Shown: in pieces, positions 26,542-36,203 of the stretch
How the letters are laid out: each line of letters starts with the position of its first letter
How positions within the stretch are numbered: the first letter of the stretch is position 1
Assembly (NCBI RefSeq): GCF_030435705.1
Contig: NZ_CP129382.1
Location: 1,302,001-1,366,000, forward strand
Direction of reading: 5' to 3'
Source: Rhizobium sp. SSA_523
GTDB lineage: Bacteria > Pseudomonadota > Alphaproteobacteria > Rhizobiales > Rhizobiaceae
DNA length: 64,000 nt
The notes under the pieces: model-generated
What the model saw: the letters and a program-made list of their open reading frames with translations, nothing else
The model's database searches: none
Told to the model about the DNA's origin: nothing
Translations under genes and position numbers: made by a program

Positions 26542-27399
26542 TCAGGCTGTCACAGCGCGCATGGCTGGCTGACGACGCTCCTGCGCCGCCTGCATGGACT
26601 TGATCTGCACGAGGGTGTCGAGGTTCTGGTTGACGCGGCAGTAGAATTCCTCGTCGATGAACGGCCTCAGCATGAAATCATTGCCGCCGGCCTTCAGGAA
26701 GCGCGCCGTCAGCAGTCGGTCGGAGGACGAGGAGACGCCGATCACCCGCAATTCATGCGAGCCGCGCACGGAGCGGATGCGACGGGTCAGTTCGAACCCG
26801 TCAATATCGGGCATGTTGTAGTCGGTGACGACCAGGCCGATATCGGCGTTCTTCTTGAGGATTTCGATTGCCTTGGCACCGCTTTCGGCAACGCTGACCC
26901 GGAAGTTGTAACGCTTCAGCCGCGTCGAGAGCAAAGCGCGGGCAGTCGGGCTATCGTCGACGATCAGCACATGATGACGATGATTGGTCAGGAAGCGGCA
27001 GACCGATTCGACCAGCATCTCGACGGCATAGACATTGTCCTTGAGAATGTAGTCGACAATCTCCTTGGCCAGCAGCGCCTCGCGGGTCTGCTCCTGAAAG
27101 GTTCCGGTGAAGACGATCGTCGGGATATTGAGGTCCACCAGATATTCCAGCGCCTCGCCGTTTTCGGCACCGGGCAGGTTGATATTGGAAATGGCCAGCG
27201 TGACGGGCTCGTCGGACAGTTCATTGGCAGTGGTCAGATCGTCGAAGGTTCGGCAGATCTCTGCCTCAATATTGAAGATCTCCTTCAATCGCTGACGTAT
27301 CATCGATGTAAAGACGTTGGAATCTTCCGCAACGATGATCCGGGCTTTCGGAAATTGCTCACCGGAATACTGCATCCCCGAAAAACCGAGATATGTCAT
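26542..27399 (-). CDS. Double-receiver response regulator, pseudoREC-REC
   Basis: 285 residues from the ATG at 27399 (AAGGG five bases upstream). Two receiver domains and no output domain. Receiver 1 keeps the acidic pair (VAEDSN) and Lys (LKDN) but has Asn72 in place of the acceptor Asp (SNINLPG). Receiver 2 is complete in acidic pair (VDDSP) and acceptor Asp193 (VTDYNMPDIDG) but has Arg for Lys in MLRPF. It is clearly paralogous to receivers 1-2 of the next gene, 15 bases downstream, and probably co-transcribed. No kinase lies nearby. Confidence 0.85.
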   Translation of the reverse strand: MTYLGFSGMQYSGEQFPKARIIVAEDSNVFTSMIRQRLKEIFNIEAEICRTFDDLTTANELSDEPVTLAISNINLPGAENGEALEYLVDLNIPTIVFTGTFQEQTREALLAKEIVDYILKDNVYAVEMLVESVCRFLTNHRHHVLIVDDSPTARALLSTRLKRYNFRVSVAESGAKAIEILKKNADIGLVVTDYNMPDIDGFELTRRIRSVRGSHELRVIGVSSSSDRLLTARFLKAGGNDFMLRPFIDEEFYCRVNQNLDTLVQIKSMQAAQERRQPAMRAVTA

Positions 27400-27556
27400 G
27401 ACCACCCTTTGTCCCCTCTAGAGTATTTCCAGAAAATACTGCGGTTCATGCGATGATCATGATCCCGTATTCACCGGAAATGCCCTAGCTGAGGATCAAA
27501 CTAATCAAGCTCAATTGCTGAAACATTAAGCGGATCGACCGCGAATGGTCTGCCGG

Positions 27557-27585
27557 ATAAAAAAAGCGGCCGCTGGCGGCCGCTT
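27557..27585 (-). terminator. Rho-independent terminator after the DMGDH-like gene
   Basis: AAGCGGCCGC and GCGGCCGCTT form a ten-base-pair stem with a two-base loop, followed on the minus strand by a run of T residues. It lies about 80 bases beyond the stop of the flavoprotein gene. Confidence 0.85.
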
Positions 27586-27662
27586 CGCAAATCCTGGTAA
27601 ATATTCTGCGGCGCCTGCCGCCGGTCGATCCCCGCAGCGGGGTCTTTGAGATGTCGGGGTTT

Positions 27663-30176
27663 CTAGCCGCGCAGTCGCTGATTGTCGGGGTCGAAGGGGC
27701 TTTCGCCGATCACTTCGGCCTCGTAGAGCGTGCCGAGAATGCGGATCCTGAGCTGCGTGCCGATTGCGGCGTGCTGCGGATCGAGCATGGCAAGCGCCAG
27801 CGACTTTCCGACGCGCCAACCATAGCCGCCGCTGGTAGCCCGGCCGACCAGTTCTCCCGCGCTGTTGTAGATGGCTTCGGATCCCCGGGCATCGACATCT
27901 GTCGTCCCCTTGACCTCGATCGTCGAGAAGATCCATCGCAGGCCCTCGGCCCGGTGCGCCAACAGGCCGTCGCGGCCGAGGAAGGGCTTTTCCGGGCGGA
28001 TGAAGCGATCGAGGCCGCTTTCATAGGCATTATATTCGATCGACAGCTCACGGCCCATATTGCGGTAGGATTTTTCGACCGCCATCGACACCATGGCGCG
28101 GATGCCGAAGGGCTTGATCGAAAATTCCGCCCCGGCCTCCATCAGCCGGTCGAAGATATAGGCCTGCATCTCGATCGGATGATGCAGCTCCCAGCCCAGC
28201 TCGCCGACGAAATTGACCCGCAAGGCGTGGGCAGTGGCAAGGCCGACGGAAATCTGCCGGCCGGTCAACCACGGGAAATCCCGGCTGTCCAGGCTGGTGC
28301 GCGTCAGCTTGCGCAGCACGTCGCGCGACCGCGGGCCGGCAAGCACGAGAACGCCATAGGCCTGTGTGATCGGCCGCAGGACGACCGACCCGTCCTCTGG
28401 CGCCAGCCGCTGGAGAAGGTCGTGGTCATGCGCTTCGAGACCACCGGCCGAGACCATATAGAAGCGGTCCGGCGCCCATTCATAGATGGTGAATTCGGCA
28501 CGCACGCCGCCGGCAGGGGTCAGGATATGGGCAAGCGCGATGCGGCCGCGCTTCTTCGGGATCGCATTGGCGAAGATCGTCTCGAGCCAGGCTCGGGCAC
28601 CGGGACCCGAGACCTCCATCTTGGCAAAAGGCGACATGTCGAGGACGCCGACATTGGTGGTGACGCTCTCCACCTCATGGCCCACATGCTCGAAGTAATT
28701 GGAGCGACGGAAGGACCATTTCTCCACATAGCGGCCGTCATCCAGCGGCGGCGCGTAATTATGGTTGGTGATGACGTCGGCGCCGACTCCTCTCTCGCTG
28801 TCGGCAAGCCTGTAGCCATCCGGCGCAAACCAGTTGGCGCGCTCCCAGCCATAGAGCGAGCCGAACACGCCGCCCATCGCCTTCAGCCGGTCATAGATCG
28901 GCGTCGTCTTCAGCGGGCGCGCGGCGGCACGCTCCTCATCGGGATAATGCATCGTGAAAACATTGGCATAGGCTTCTTCGTTCTTGGCGATCAGGTAGCC
29001 TTCCGTTGCGTAAGGACCGAAGCGACGGGGATCCACCCCCATCAGATCCACGGTCGGCTCGCCATCGACGATCCATTCGGCCAGCTGCCAGCCGGCCCCG
29101 CCCGCCGCCGTGATGCCGAAGGAATGGCCCTCGTTGAGCCAGAAACTCCTGAGGCCCGGCGCCGGCCCGACGATCGGATTGCCATCCGGTGTGTAGGCGA
29201 TGGCGCCATTATAGACCTTCTTGATGCCCACTTCGCCGAAGGCCGGCACCCTTGCGATCGCCGCCTCGATATGCGGCATGAGGCGGTCGAGATCCTCCTG
29301 GAAGAGCTCGTATTCGCTCTCCGCCGAAGGGCCGTCGACATAACAGACCGGCGCTCCGACCTCGTAGGGGCCGAGAATGAGCCCACCGGCCTCCTCGCGC
29401 ATATACCAGGCGGAATCGGATTCCCGCAGCACGCCCATTTCCGGCAGCCCCTGCCGGCGGCGCTCCTGGATCGCCGGATGCGGCTCGGTGACGATATACT
29501 GGTGCTCGACGGGAATGACCGGAATGTTGATGCCGACCATTTCGCCGGTCTTGCGGGCAAAGGAGCCGGTACAGGAAACGACGTGCTCGGCGACGATCTC
29601 ACCCTTGTCCGTCGTCACCGTCCACTGACCATCGGGCCGCTGCTTGAGAGCGGTCACGGCCGTGTTCCTGTAGATCGTCGCGCCAAGATCGCGCGCGCCC
29701 TTGGCCAGCGCCTGGGTGAGATCGGCCGGCTGGATATAGCCGTCATCCGGATGCTGGATCGCGCCGAGCAGGCCCTCGGTCTCGCAGAGCGGCCAGATCT
29801 CCTTCACCTGGTCCGGTGTCAGAATATTGACCGTCACACCGATCGTCTCGGCAATGCCGGCATAGTACATATACTCGTCCCACCGGTCCCGCGTGCGGGC
29901 AAGTCGAATATTGGAGACCTTGGAAAATCCGACATTCATGCCGGTCTCCGTCTGCAGCTCCTCGTAGAAGCGAACGGAATATTTGTGCAGCTGGCCCACC
30001 GAATAAGACAGGTTGAACAGCGGCAGGAGACCGGCTGCATGCCAGGTGGAGCCGGAGGTGAGTTCCTTGCGCTCGATCAGCACGCAGTCGCTCCAGCCCT
30101 TCTTTGCCAGGTGATAGAGCGTGGAGACGCCGACGACGCCGCCTCCGATCACCACTGCCCGTGCCTGTGTCTTCAT
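27663..30176 (-). CDS. FAD oxidoreductase / GcvT fusion, dimethylglycine-dehydrogenase-like
   Basis: About 837 residues. N-terminal half: DAO-type flavoprotein with GGGVVGVSTLYHLAKKG and the covalent-flavin motif STWHAAGL, whose histidine carries FAD in dimethylglycine dehydrogenase. C-terminal half: GcvT/aminomethyltransferase-type folate-binding domain (SGPGARAWLETIFAN, FVGELGWELHHP). Such fusions demethylate dimethylglycine, sarcosine or related N-methyl compounds, passing the one-carbon unit to tetrahydrofolate. The ATG at 30176 is chosen (GAGGGG nine bases upstream); an in-frame start exists at 30209. The exact substrate is uncertain. Confidence 0.88.
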   Translation of the reverse strand: MKTQARAVVIGGGVVGVSTLYHLAKKGWSDCVLIERKELTSGSTWHAAGLLPLFNLSYSVGQLHKYSVRFYEELQTETGMNVGFSKVSNIRLARTRDRWDEYMYYAGIAETIGVTVNILTPDQVKEIWPLCETEGLLGAIQHPDDGYIQPADLTQALAKGARDLGATIYRNTAVTALKQRPDGQWTVTTDKGEIVAEHVVSCTGSFARKTGEMVGINIPVIPVEHQYIVTEPHPAIQERRRQGLPEMGVLRESDSAWYMREEAGGLILGPYEVGAPVCYVDGPSAESEYELFQEDLDRLMPHIEAAIARVPAFGEVGIKKVYNGAIAYTPDGNPIVGPAPGLRSFWLNEGHSFGITAAGGAGWQLAEWIVDGEPTVDLMGVDPRRFGPYATEGYLIAKNEEAYANVFTMHYPDEERAAARPLKTTPIYDRLKAMGGVFGSLYGWERANWFAPDGYRLADSERGVGADVITNHNYAPPLDDGRYVEKWSFRRSNYFEHVGHEVESVTTNVGVLDMSPFAKMEVSGPGARAWLETIFANAIPKKRGRIALAHILTPAGGVRAEFTIYEWAPDRFYMVSAGGLEAHDHDLLQRLAPEDGSVVLRPITQAYGVLVLAGPRSRDVLRKLTRTSLDSRDFPWLTGRQISVGLATAHALRVNFVGELGWELHHPIEMQAYIFDRLMEAGAEFSIKPFGIRAMVSMAVEKSYRNMGRELSIEYNAYESGLDRFIRPEKPFLGRDGLLAHRAEGLRWIFSTIEVKGTTDVDARGSEAIYNSAGELVGRATSGGYGWRVGKSLALAMLDPQHAAIGTQLRIRILGTLYEAEVIGESPFDPDNQRLRG

Positions 30177-30352
30177 CGCCTCGATCCCCTCGTCCGGCAA
30201 GCGCTGCATTGCGGCCTTTCAGCCCACATCTTCGGCTTCGACTATGCCGATCCGCGCGCGCCTGGAAACGCCTGTTTACGACATGGGTGAAGCTTCACCG
30301 CGACGCAGGCATAAGCGGGCCGCAAACGGTCGAGGATGGCCTGGCGGGCAGC

Positions 30353-33130
30353 CTATCGCCGGGCAAGCGAGGGCGCTGCATCATCTTCGTCCGGGAGGCG
30401 CTTTTCGGATCCGGCCGATCCGCCGGTCGCGGCCGTGGAAGCCGCCTCCGCTCGGGGCTCGGTCATCGGGTCGCCCGCTCCGCCTGTCTCTGAGTCTGGT
30501 CCTGATTCGGCTTCTGATTCCGGCGCGGCCTCGCCGCCTGTCTTGAGTTCCGCGGAGGGATCGGGCCGATCCGCCGGCGCCGTGACCAAGGTCCCGCTGA
30601 TCTTCACATCCTGATGCGGATAGGGGATCTCGATGCCGGCTTCCTTGAACCGCCGCAGGATTTCCGTCCGCACATGGGCGCGCGTGCCGATCCCGTCGCT
30701 GATATCGGCAATGAAGAACCGCACTTCGAAATCCAGCGAGGACGCCCCGAACGCGACGAAATCCACATGCGGCTCGGGATTTTGCAGGATCTGCGGCGTG
30801 TTGCGCACCACGTCGATCAGAATATCCATGACCTGGCGCGGATCTGCATCATAGGAGACGCCGACCGGAATTTCCGACCGCTGCATCCGGTTCTTGTGCG
30901 TCCAGTTGCCGACCGAGGCATTGATCAGCTCGGAATTCGGCACGATGATCGACTGCTTGCGGAAGGTCTCGATCTCGGTGGCCCGCACCGAGATACGCTT
31001 CACGATCCCCTCCGTCGTCCCGGTGACGATATGATCGCCGACCTTGAACGGCCGCTCCACGAGCAGGATCAGGCCGGACACGAAATTGGACACGATATTC
31101 TGGAGGCCGAAACCGATGCCGACGGAGAGCGCGCTGGCCACCAGCGCCAGGCTGGAGAGGTCGACGCCCGCCGCCGATACGCCGAAGACCAGCGCCAGGC
31201 CGACGCCCAGATAGCCGATCCCGGTCTTGACCGAATTGCGCACGCCGGCATCCACCTGGCTGCGCGCCATGATATTGCCGTCGACCCAGCGCTGGATCCA
31301 GCGGGTCACCATATAGGCGAAGGCGAACAGGAGAATTCCGGCGCAGATCCCGACGATGGAGATCGAAATATTGCCGATGGTGATGCGGGTGAAAAGGCGG
31401 TAGGCGGCGCTCTGGATATCCTGGATCTGGAAGCCCCAGGTGAGCAGGATCAGCGGAACGCCGAAGAGCAGCGCCAGGCCGTAAATGCCGAAGCTTGCGG
31501 CCAGGCCGATCTGGTCCAGCGCCACGGTGCCGAGCGTGAAGCGGCGCTGCAGATAGCGGCCGAAGGCCGTCTCGCCGAAGGCGCCCTGCTTGGCCACCGC
31601 CTTGCCGGACAGCAGACCGATATACATCGTCACCAGCAAGGCGCCGGTCACGACGATCTGCGTCGCGCCGAACCGCGCCAGCCCCACATAGCCTGTCAGC
31701 GCGGCGACGATGAGCGCAAGCCCCGCAATGCGCAGCAGGAAGGGCAGACCGCGTGGCCATGCCCGGCCGTGAATGCGGGGATCGCGATTTTCCGCAAGCA
31801 CCGGTTTCAGGAAGGAGAGCGCGATCAGGATGAGGCCGATGATGATCGAGGCGACGAGGTTCTTGATGATGGTCAGCGCCAGAGGCGAATTCAGCACTTC
31901 GCTGACGGTGGCCAGCAGCAGATCCAGGCCGTTGATCAGCGCCATCGCCACCACCAGCGCAAAGACCCGTCTGGCGCCGAGATTGGAGAGGCGCACCAGC
32001 CGCCACTGCGGAAAATCCGGGGCGAAAACGAGATAGCTCAGGCGCGCGACGAAGAAGACGCCGCCGATGAAGCCGAAGAAGGCGCCGACAAGCGGCGTGA
32101 GGTCGGGGCGCAGCACGTTGAAGCCGGTGAGGAAGAGATAGGTGGCGACGAGGAAGGCGGAAAGCGCCAGCGCCGGCACCATCAGCGACCAGAAGGCGAA
32201 GGACAGGCGGGTGATGTAAGGCGGGTTTTCCAGCGCCGGATTGCGCCGCGCCAGGCGGCCGAATACCCGGTAGCTGCCGAAGAGGAAGAAGGTCGCCGCG
32301 CCGAGCGACAGCGCCATGGCGGTCAACAGATGCGGCAGTTTGAACCGCAGGACGAAGCCGGCCCAGCTGCCCACCGTATCGGCCAGCAGACGCAGTTCGG
32401 TCACGAAAGCCGCACCCGCTTCGTTGATCATGTCCATCGACAGATCGGTATGGCGCAGCAGCGCGTCGCTGAACATCTGCCGCCGGCGTTCCGTGATCCG
32501 GTTGGAGAGACCGGTCGTCGCCGCCGTCAATCCGGCGCTGTCGCTGGAGAGCGCGTTGAGCTCCGAGCGCTCCGCCAGCAGGTGATCGCGTTCGCCGGTG
32601 ACAAGCGCCGATTCGGCGGGCTTTCCGGCGCCGGGCGGCTCGCCGAGATCGGCAAGCCGTGCCTCGATCTGCTTCAGCCTTTCCTGCAGGAGCGCATTGG
32701 TCTCCGTCACCTGGGTGACGAGCGTATCCACCTCGGTCTTGATCTCTGCCAGCTGGGCATCGTCCGCTTCGCTGGAGGTTGCCTTGTCCCTGAGTGCCTC
32801 GAACTCCTGCCGCGCCTTGTCGAAGACCTGTGCAAGCCGCGAGGTCTGCGAATCCGGATTGCCGGACGATCCCTCGCCAGGCGCCGGCCCCTGGGATGCC
32901 GGCTCTTGGGATGCCGGCTCTTGCGCCGCCGCCCCGCCTGCATCTCTTCCAGCGGGCACGGCCGGAGACGCCGCGGAGCCGGACGACGCGGGAGCGTCCT
33001 GCTGGGCGCGGGCGGGCGATGCGGACGGCATGCTGGCCATCAGCAGCACAAGGCAGACAAGGCAGACAAGGCACGAGGCCAGCGCCGCGCGGCCGGTCGC
33101 AAGCAAAGGATGAACAAGAAGATGATGCAA
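30353..33130 (-). CDS. Large mechanosensitive channel, MscS family with DUF3772-type N-terminus
   Basis: 925 residues. Signal peptide (cleavage near ARAQQD), an Ala/Gln/Ser-rich periplasmic segment, a coiled-coil region (about 90-200), about ten or eleven membrane helices, then the MscS pore and beta domain: LALVASALSVGIGFGLQNIV, FVSGLILLVERPFKVGDHI and VRATEIETFRKQSIIVPNS. It should open under membrane tension in hypo-osmotic shock. The C-terminal ~75 residues are low-complexity and acidic. The start is a TTG at 33130 with AGAGG eight bases upstream. Long open frames on the opposite strand are shadows. Confidence 0.9.
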   Translation of the reverse strand: MHHLLVHPLLATGRAALASCLVCLVCLVLLMASMPSASPARAQQDAPASSGSAASPAVPAGRDAGGAAAQEPASQEPASQGPAPGEGSSGNPDSQTSRLAQVFDKARQEFEALRDKATSSEADDAQLAEIKTEVDTLVTQVTETNALLQERLKQIEARLADLGEPPGAGKPAESALVTGERDHLLAERSELNALSSDSAGLTAATTGLSNRITERRRQMFSDALLRHTDLSMDMINEAGAAFVTELRLLADTVGSWAGFVLRFKLPHLLTAMALSLGAATFFLFGSYRVFGRLARRNPALENPPYITRLSFAFWSLMVPALALSAFLVATYLFLTGFNVLRPDLTPLVGAFFGFIGGVFFVARLSYLVFAPDFPQWRLVRLSNLGARRVFALVVAMALINGLDLLLATVSEVLNSPLALTIIKNLVASIIIGLILIALSFLKPVLAENRDPRIHGRAWPRGLPFLLRIAGLALIVAALTGYVGLARFGATQIVVTGALLVTMYIGLLSGKAVAKQGAFGETAFGRYLQRRFTLGTVALDQIGLAASFGIYGLALLFGVPLILLTWGFQIQDIQSAAYRLFTRITIGNISISIVGICAGILLFAFAYMVTRWIQRWVDGNIMARSQVDAGVRNSVKTGIGYLGVGLALVFGVSAAGVDLSSLALVASALSVGIGFGLQNIVSNFVSGLILLVERPFKVGDHIVTGTTEGIVKRISVRATEIETFRKQSIIVPNSELINASVGNWTHKNRMQRSEIPVGVSYDADPRQVMDILIDVVRNTPQILQNPEPHVDFVAFGASSLDFEVRFFIADISDGIGTRAHVRTEILRRFKEAGIEIPYPHQDVKISGTLVTAPADRPDPSAELKTGGEAAPESEAESGPDSETGGAGDPMTEPRAEAASTAATGGSAGSEKRLPDEDDAAPSLARR

Positions 33131-33337
33131 CGCCGAAACCTCTTATCTCACAGGCATGCGCCCGAAAGGATGTGTGCCTGATTCGTGCCGATGCGGGGCG
33201 GAAAAACGCTGCCGACACCGGGGGGAGCGATGATCTGTCAGCACCGGCGGGCAAAACTATGGCCTTGAAGCCGGCGGGTTGGAACCAGCCAGCATTCCTC
33301 GCGTTTCCCTGCTGACATGAAACCAGGGAGTAAGGTC

Positions 33338-33589
33338 ATGGAAAGTGCAGGAATCGGTTGGATCGCCGCCATCATCATCGGCGGTATCGCAGGCTGGCTG
33401 GCCGAACAGTTCATGAAGAGCAATATGGGCATCCTCATGAACATCCTGCTGGGTATTGTGGGCGCGATCATCGCAAACGCCATCCTCAGCATCTTCGGCG
33501 TCGTGCTGGGCGGCTGGATCGGCTACCTGATTGCCGGCTTCATCGGGGCGTGTATCCTGATTGCCATCGGCCGCGCCGTAAGGCGATAA
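33338..33589 (+). CDS. GlsB/YeaQ/YmgE family stress membrane protein
   Basis: 83 residues, three hydrophobic helices, glycine-rich: WIAAIIIGGIAGWLAEQFMK and LLGIVGAIIANAILSIFG are the transglycosylase-associated family pattern. Homologues are general-stress-induced; biochemical function is unknown. GGGAG lies upstream of the ATG at 33338, preferred over an in-frame ATG at 33317. Confidence 0.9.
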   Translation: MESAGIGWIAAIIIGGIAGWLAEQFMKSNMGILMNILLGIVGAIIANAILSIFGVVLGGWIGYLIAGFIGACILIAIGRAVRR

Positions 33590-33619
33590 GGCCACGGCCT
33601 TTCAAAGGCTCAACGGAAG

Positions 33620-33648
33620 CGGGTCGTCGACAGACGGCCCGTTTTTTT
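33620..33648 (+). terminator. Rho-independent terminator after the YeaQ-like gene
   Basis: CGGGTCGT and ACGGCCCG arms pair with one internal mismatch around a short loop and are followed by seven T residues. It sits about 30 bases after the stop codon, between convergent genes. Confidence 0.75.
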
Positions 33649-33672
33649 GTGAGCGCTGCCCGGCCTGCTTGA

Positions 33673-34164
33673 TCAAGCCAATCTGTGCTGGTGCGGATCA
33701 AGCCCCAGATGCACGGCAAGCGCCTCTACCACAAGGTTATGATCCTCACGCTGCGGCAGCCCGGACACCGTCACGGCTCCGACACAGCCCACGCCATGGA
33801 CATGAATCGGGAAACTGCCGCCATGTGCGGCATAATCGGTGCTCGCAAGACCCCATTTCGCGTCAAGCGTCGTCTTCTGCTCCAGAAGGTCCAGCCCCAG
33901 CCCGTAGCTCGATCGCAGCATGCGAAGGGTCAGGTTGCGCTTGCGGCGGATCCAGTGTTCGAAATCGGGCTTGGCGCCGGGCATGGCGGCGAAAAAGGCC
34001 TGTGACCCGTTGAGATGGATGTCGACCGACAAGACAAGATGCGCCGAGGCCGCCAGCGAGCGAATATGCTGGCCCAGCGTCCAGGCAGAATCCAGATCGA
34101 ATTTCTCGAAGCGCAGGGCCGATTCCTGGGCGCTCACGCGGCGAATATCGTCCTTGGTGCTCAC
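33673..34164 (-). CDS. UPF0303 / heme-degrading-domain (DUF336-like) protein
   Basis: 163 residues, full length for UPF0303. Recognisable are FDLDSAWTLGQHIR near the N-terminus, FEHWIRRKRNLTLRMLRSS and the C-terminal GGSFPIHVHGVGCVGAVTVSGLPQ (cited in part). The fold is that of HbpS/GlcG proteins, which bind heme or small ligands; the function of UPF0303 members in rhizobia is unknown. Confidence 0.85.
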   Translation of the reverse strand: MSTKDDIRRVSAQESALRFEKFDLDSAWTLGQHIRSLAASAHLVLSVDIHLNGSQAFFAAMPGAKPDFEHWIRRKRNLTLRMLRSSYGLGLDLLEQKTTLDAKWGLASTDYAAHGGSFPIHVHGVGCVGAVTVSGLPQREDHNLVVEALAVHLGLDPHQHRLA

Positions 34165-34427
34165 GGCGTCATCCTCCTGACATCTCGACAGGCCATGTCA
34201 TGACCCGCCGGACCATGCCTGTAAAGCCGGTTCAGCCATCGCCGACGATTTTTCGATCCGCTGCAGGCGTGCCCCGTCCCGGTTTTGCGGGAGTTTTCAT
34301 TGCACTGCGAAAGCTTCGTTGAAAAACATGCGAAGTTTTTTGTCGAGGGCGCTGGACAAGCCGAAACTTCCCCTTTATACGCCCCATCACACCGGCGGCG
34401 CCGAGACAAACGGCAGCCAAATGGGAC

Positions 34428-34503
<76 letters not shown>

Positions 34504-34936
34504 TTACTTTCAACGCCTTAGCGGCGGGATCGCCGGAAATCCGGTGACAAATTCCTTCTCCTTTAGTTCGGCAAGATAGGCATCGGCACAGTCACGGCTT
34601 TCAAGGCCCAGACGACTCTTCCGCCGAATTTCCTTAGTTACATTCGCTTGGAATCTCTGGCCCTCGATCCGGCGCCCGGCGCTCGCACCTGACCATTTTC
34701 ATCTGCAGCCGACGGCCGGGCACAGGATGTCCGTCCGTCGGCTGATCAGGGAAAGTGTAGGATCAGGGTCAAACTCAATGGGGATTTGGAGCGCTACGTG
34801 GCGGATCTAGCCTTGGAAGAGGTCGAAAATAGCTTTGTGACGTGATGGCTCGGACAGGAACCAGATCTCGCTCACTTCATGGAAGCCATGCGGGGCCGCG
34901 AGGCCGGCAGATTGCTCAAGAACGGGCCTTGGTCGC
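34504..34936. other. 433-bp region with no intact gene
   Basis: Apart from the remnant frame at 34510-34698 I see nothing coding. Local base composition is more AT-rich than the flanks. I found no repeat of the tRNA 3' end within the window, so no attachment site pair can be claimed. Confidence 0.45.
34510..34698 (-). pseudogene. Possible gene remnant next to tRNA-Lys
   Basis: On the minus strand an open frame with no start codon runs stop-to-stop and encodes about 60 residues of protein-like, charged helical sequence, including RRKSRLGLESRDCADAYLAE and LKEKEFVTGFP. The absence of a start and its position beside the 3' end of a tRNA suggest the surviving tail of a larger gene, perhaps from a decayed integrated element. 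Family not recognised. Confidence 0.3.
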
Positions 34937-35197
34937 TCAGGCCCGAACATCCAGAGCGCAGTCATCCTGATCGGCAAAGAGCTGCTGCAGCTCCAGTTGC
35001 ACCGCATTCATGAACAGCGCCGCCTGATGGGAGATTTCCCAGCCTGCCACGCCCTGCTCGCTGAGCCGGGCTGCAAATGCCGCCATTTCGCGACGCCAGA
35101 ACAGGTTTGCGGCCTCACCCTGGAGGCTGACAAGCGCTTGCGCACAGCGCCGGATTTCTGCCGTCCGCCTGTCGGCGGGGAAAACTGCAAGCGTCAT
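34937..35197 (-). CDS. DUF6074-like small protein
   Basis: 86 residues starting MTLAVFPADRRTAEIRRCAQ, with AGGAGA just upstream of the ATG at 35197. It contains NLFWRREMAAFAARLSEQG and a C-terminal helix. The pattern matches a small family I remember from Rhizobiales as DUF6074; function unknown. Confidence 0.65.
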   Translation of the reverse strand: MTLAVFPADRRTAEIRRCAQALVSLQGEAANLFWRREMAAFAARLSEQGVAGWEISHQAALFMNAVQLELQQLFADQDDCALDVRA

Positions 35198-35325
35198 ACT
35201 CTCTCCTGCTACACGTGCTCGAATCACTGACATGGTGGCAAGAATCGTCCGAACTGGTTCTCAAATCATGAACACGGAAAATAGACTTCGCGTAAATCCG
35301 CTTTCGGGACAAATGGTGCTCGCAA

Positions 35326-36012
35326 TCAGCACCAGCCTCGGCCCGATTCGGAGGGGCTGCGCGCGAGACCTTCGCGGATCAGCACGCCACCGAGAGACTG
35401 TCCCTTGCGCATCACCACCCGCAGCTTTCGTCCCTGGGAATCCGTGTCGGAATTCGGCCAATCCACCAGATCGAAATTGCCGGAATTGAGCAGATCGCGC
35501 AGGCGCACCTTCGCGGCGAAACCCTTGGTCCGTTCCGCAGGGCAGCGGGCGCGTTCGGTTTCCGGTGCAACGATATCAGCCAGATGCACGGCCTGCTTGC
35601 GAAACCAGAAGATGTCGCCGCTCGCAACGCAATTGTCGAGGCCGGATGTGCCGCAGAAATAGAATGTATTGCTGAAACCCTGCCCCACCAGCACGGCTCC
35701 CCCCGGCGCGACAGGCTCCGTGGGCTTCGCAACCGGTCGCGTCACCGGCAAGGCGACGGGCGTCGCGACAAGCGGCTGCGGCGCCTGGCGTGGCGCCGGC
35801 GAGCGATGCGACGCGGCCTGGACAGCCGGCTTGCGATGATCCCCCGGCAGAAGCGCCGAAAGCTCCTCGCGATGATCATAAGCGGCAATGCCGCCGATCG
35901 TTGCGGTGAGCACAAACAGCCAGGGCCAAATGCGACCCCTCTGCCCGGTCTTTTTCCGCGAAGCCGGCTTGCGTGCCGTCCGTCTTCCTTTGCCTGCCAT
36001 CGCCTCTGCCAT
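35326..36012 (-). CDS. Membrane-anchored thermonuclease (SNase)-like protein
   Basis: About 225 residues: very basic N-terminus (KGRRTARKPASRKK), one membrane helix (PWLFVLTATIGGIAAY), a proline/alanine-rich linker to about residue 105, then a domain with features of staphylococcal-nuclease-like proteins: VHLADIVAPETERARCPAE, KVRLRDLLNSG, DSQGRKLRVVM and LGGVLIREGLAR. The arginine of the RxL...G/A motif region seems altered, so nuclease activity is uncertain. Starts at 36012 or 36000 are both possible. Confidence 0.65.
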   Translation of the reverse strand: MAEAMAGKGRRTARKPASRKKTGQRGRIWPWLFVLTATIGGIAAYDHREELSALLPGDHRKPAVQAASHRSPAPRQAPQPLVATPVALPVTRPVAKPTEPVAPGGAVLVGQGFSNTFYFCGTSGLDNCVASGDIFWFRKQAVHLADIVAPETERARCPAERTKGFAAKVRLRDLLNSGNFDLVDWPNSDTDSQGRKLRVVMRKGQSLGGVLIREGLARSPSESGRGWC

Positions 36013-36203
36013 GCCCGTTTGTGAAGATGCCGCGCATTCTCTGCCGAGGAGATTGCCAAACCGTTGTCACAGCCGTGTTAAAGACTGATTCATTCTGCTG
36101 GACGACGTCGAGCCCGGCTGCCGTTTCGGAGGCATCTCATTTAGTTGTTACTAATTATTACATGGCAAGTTGATTGAGTGACAGATTGCGGACCTCGAAG
36201 GCC

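Noticed and set aside
27651..30290. 879-codon plus-strand frame opposite the DMGDH-like gene
   Set aside because: Antisense shadow produced by high-GC codon bias; no start site or motif.
30614..33181. 855-codon plus-strand frame opposite the MscS gene
   Set aside because: Shadow frame: composition dominated by R, D, E, H, Q and A with no domain, while the minus strand encodes a clear channel.
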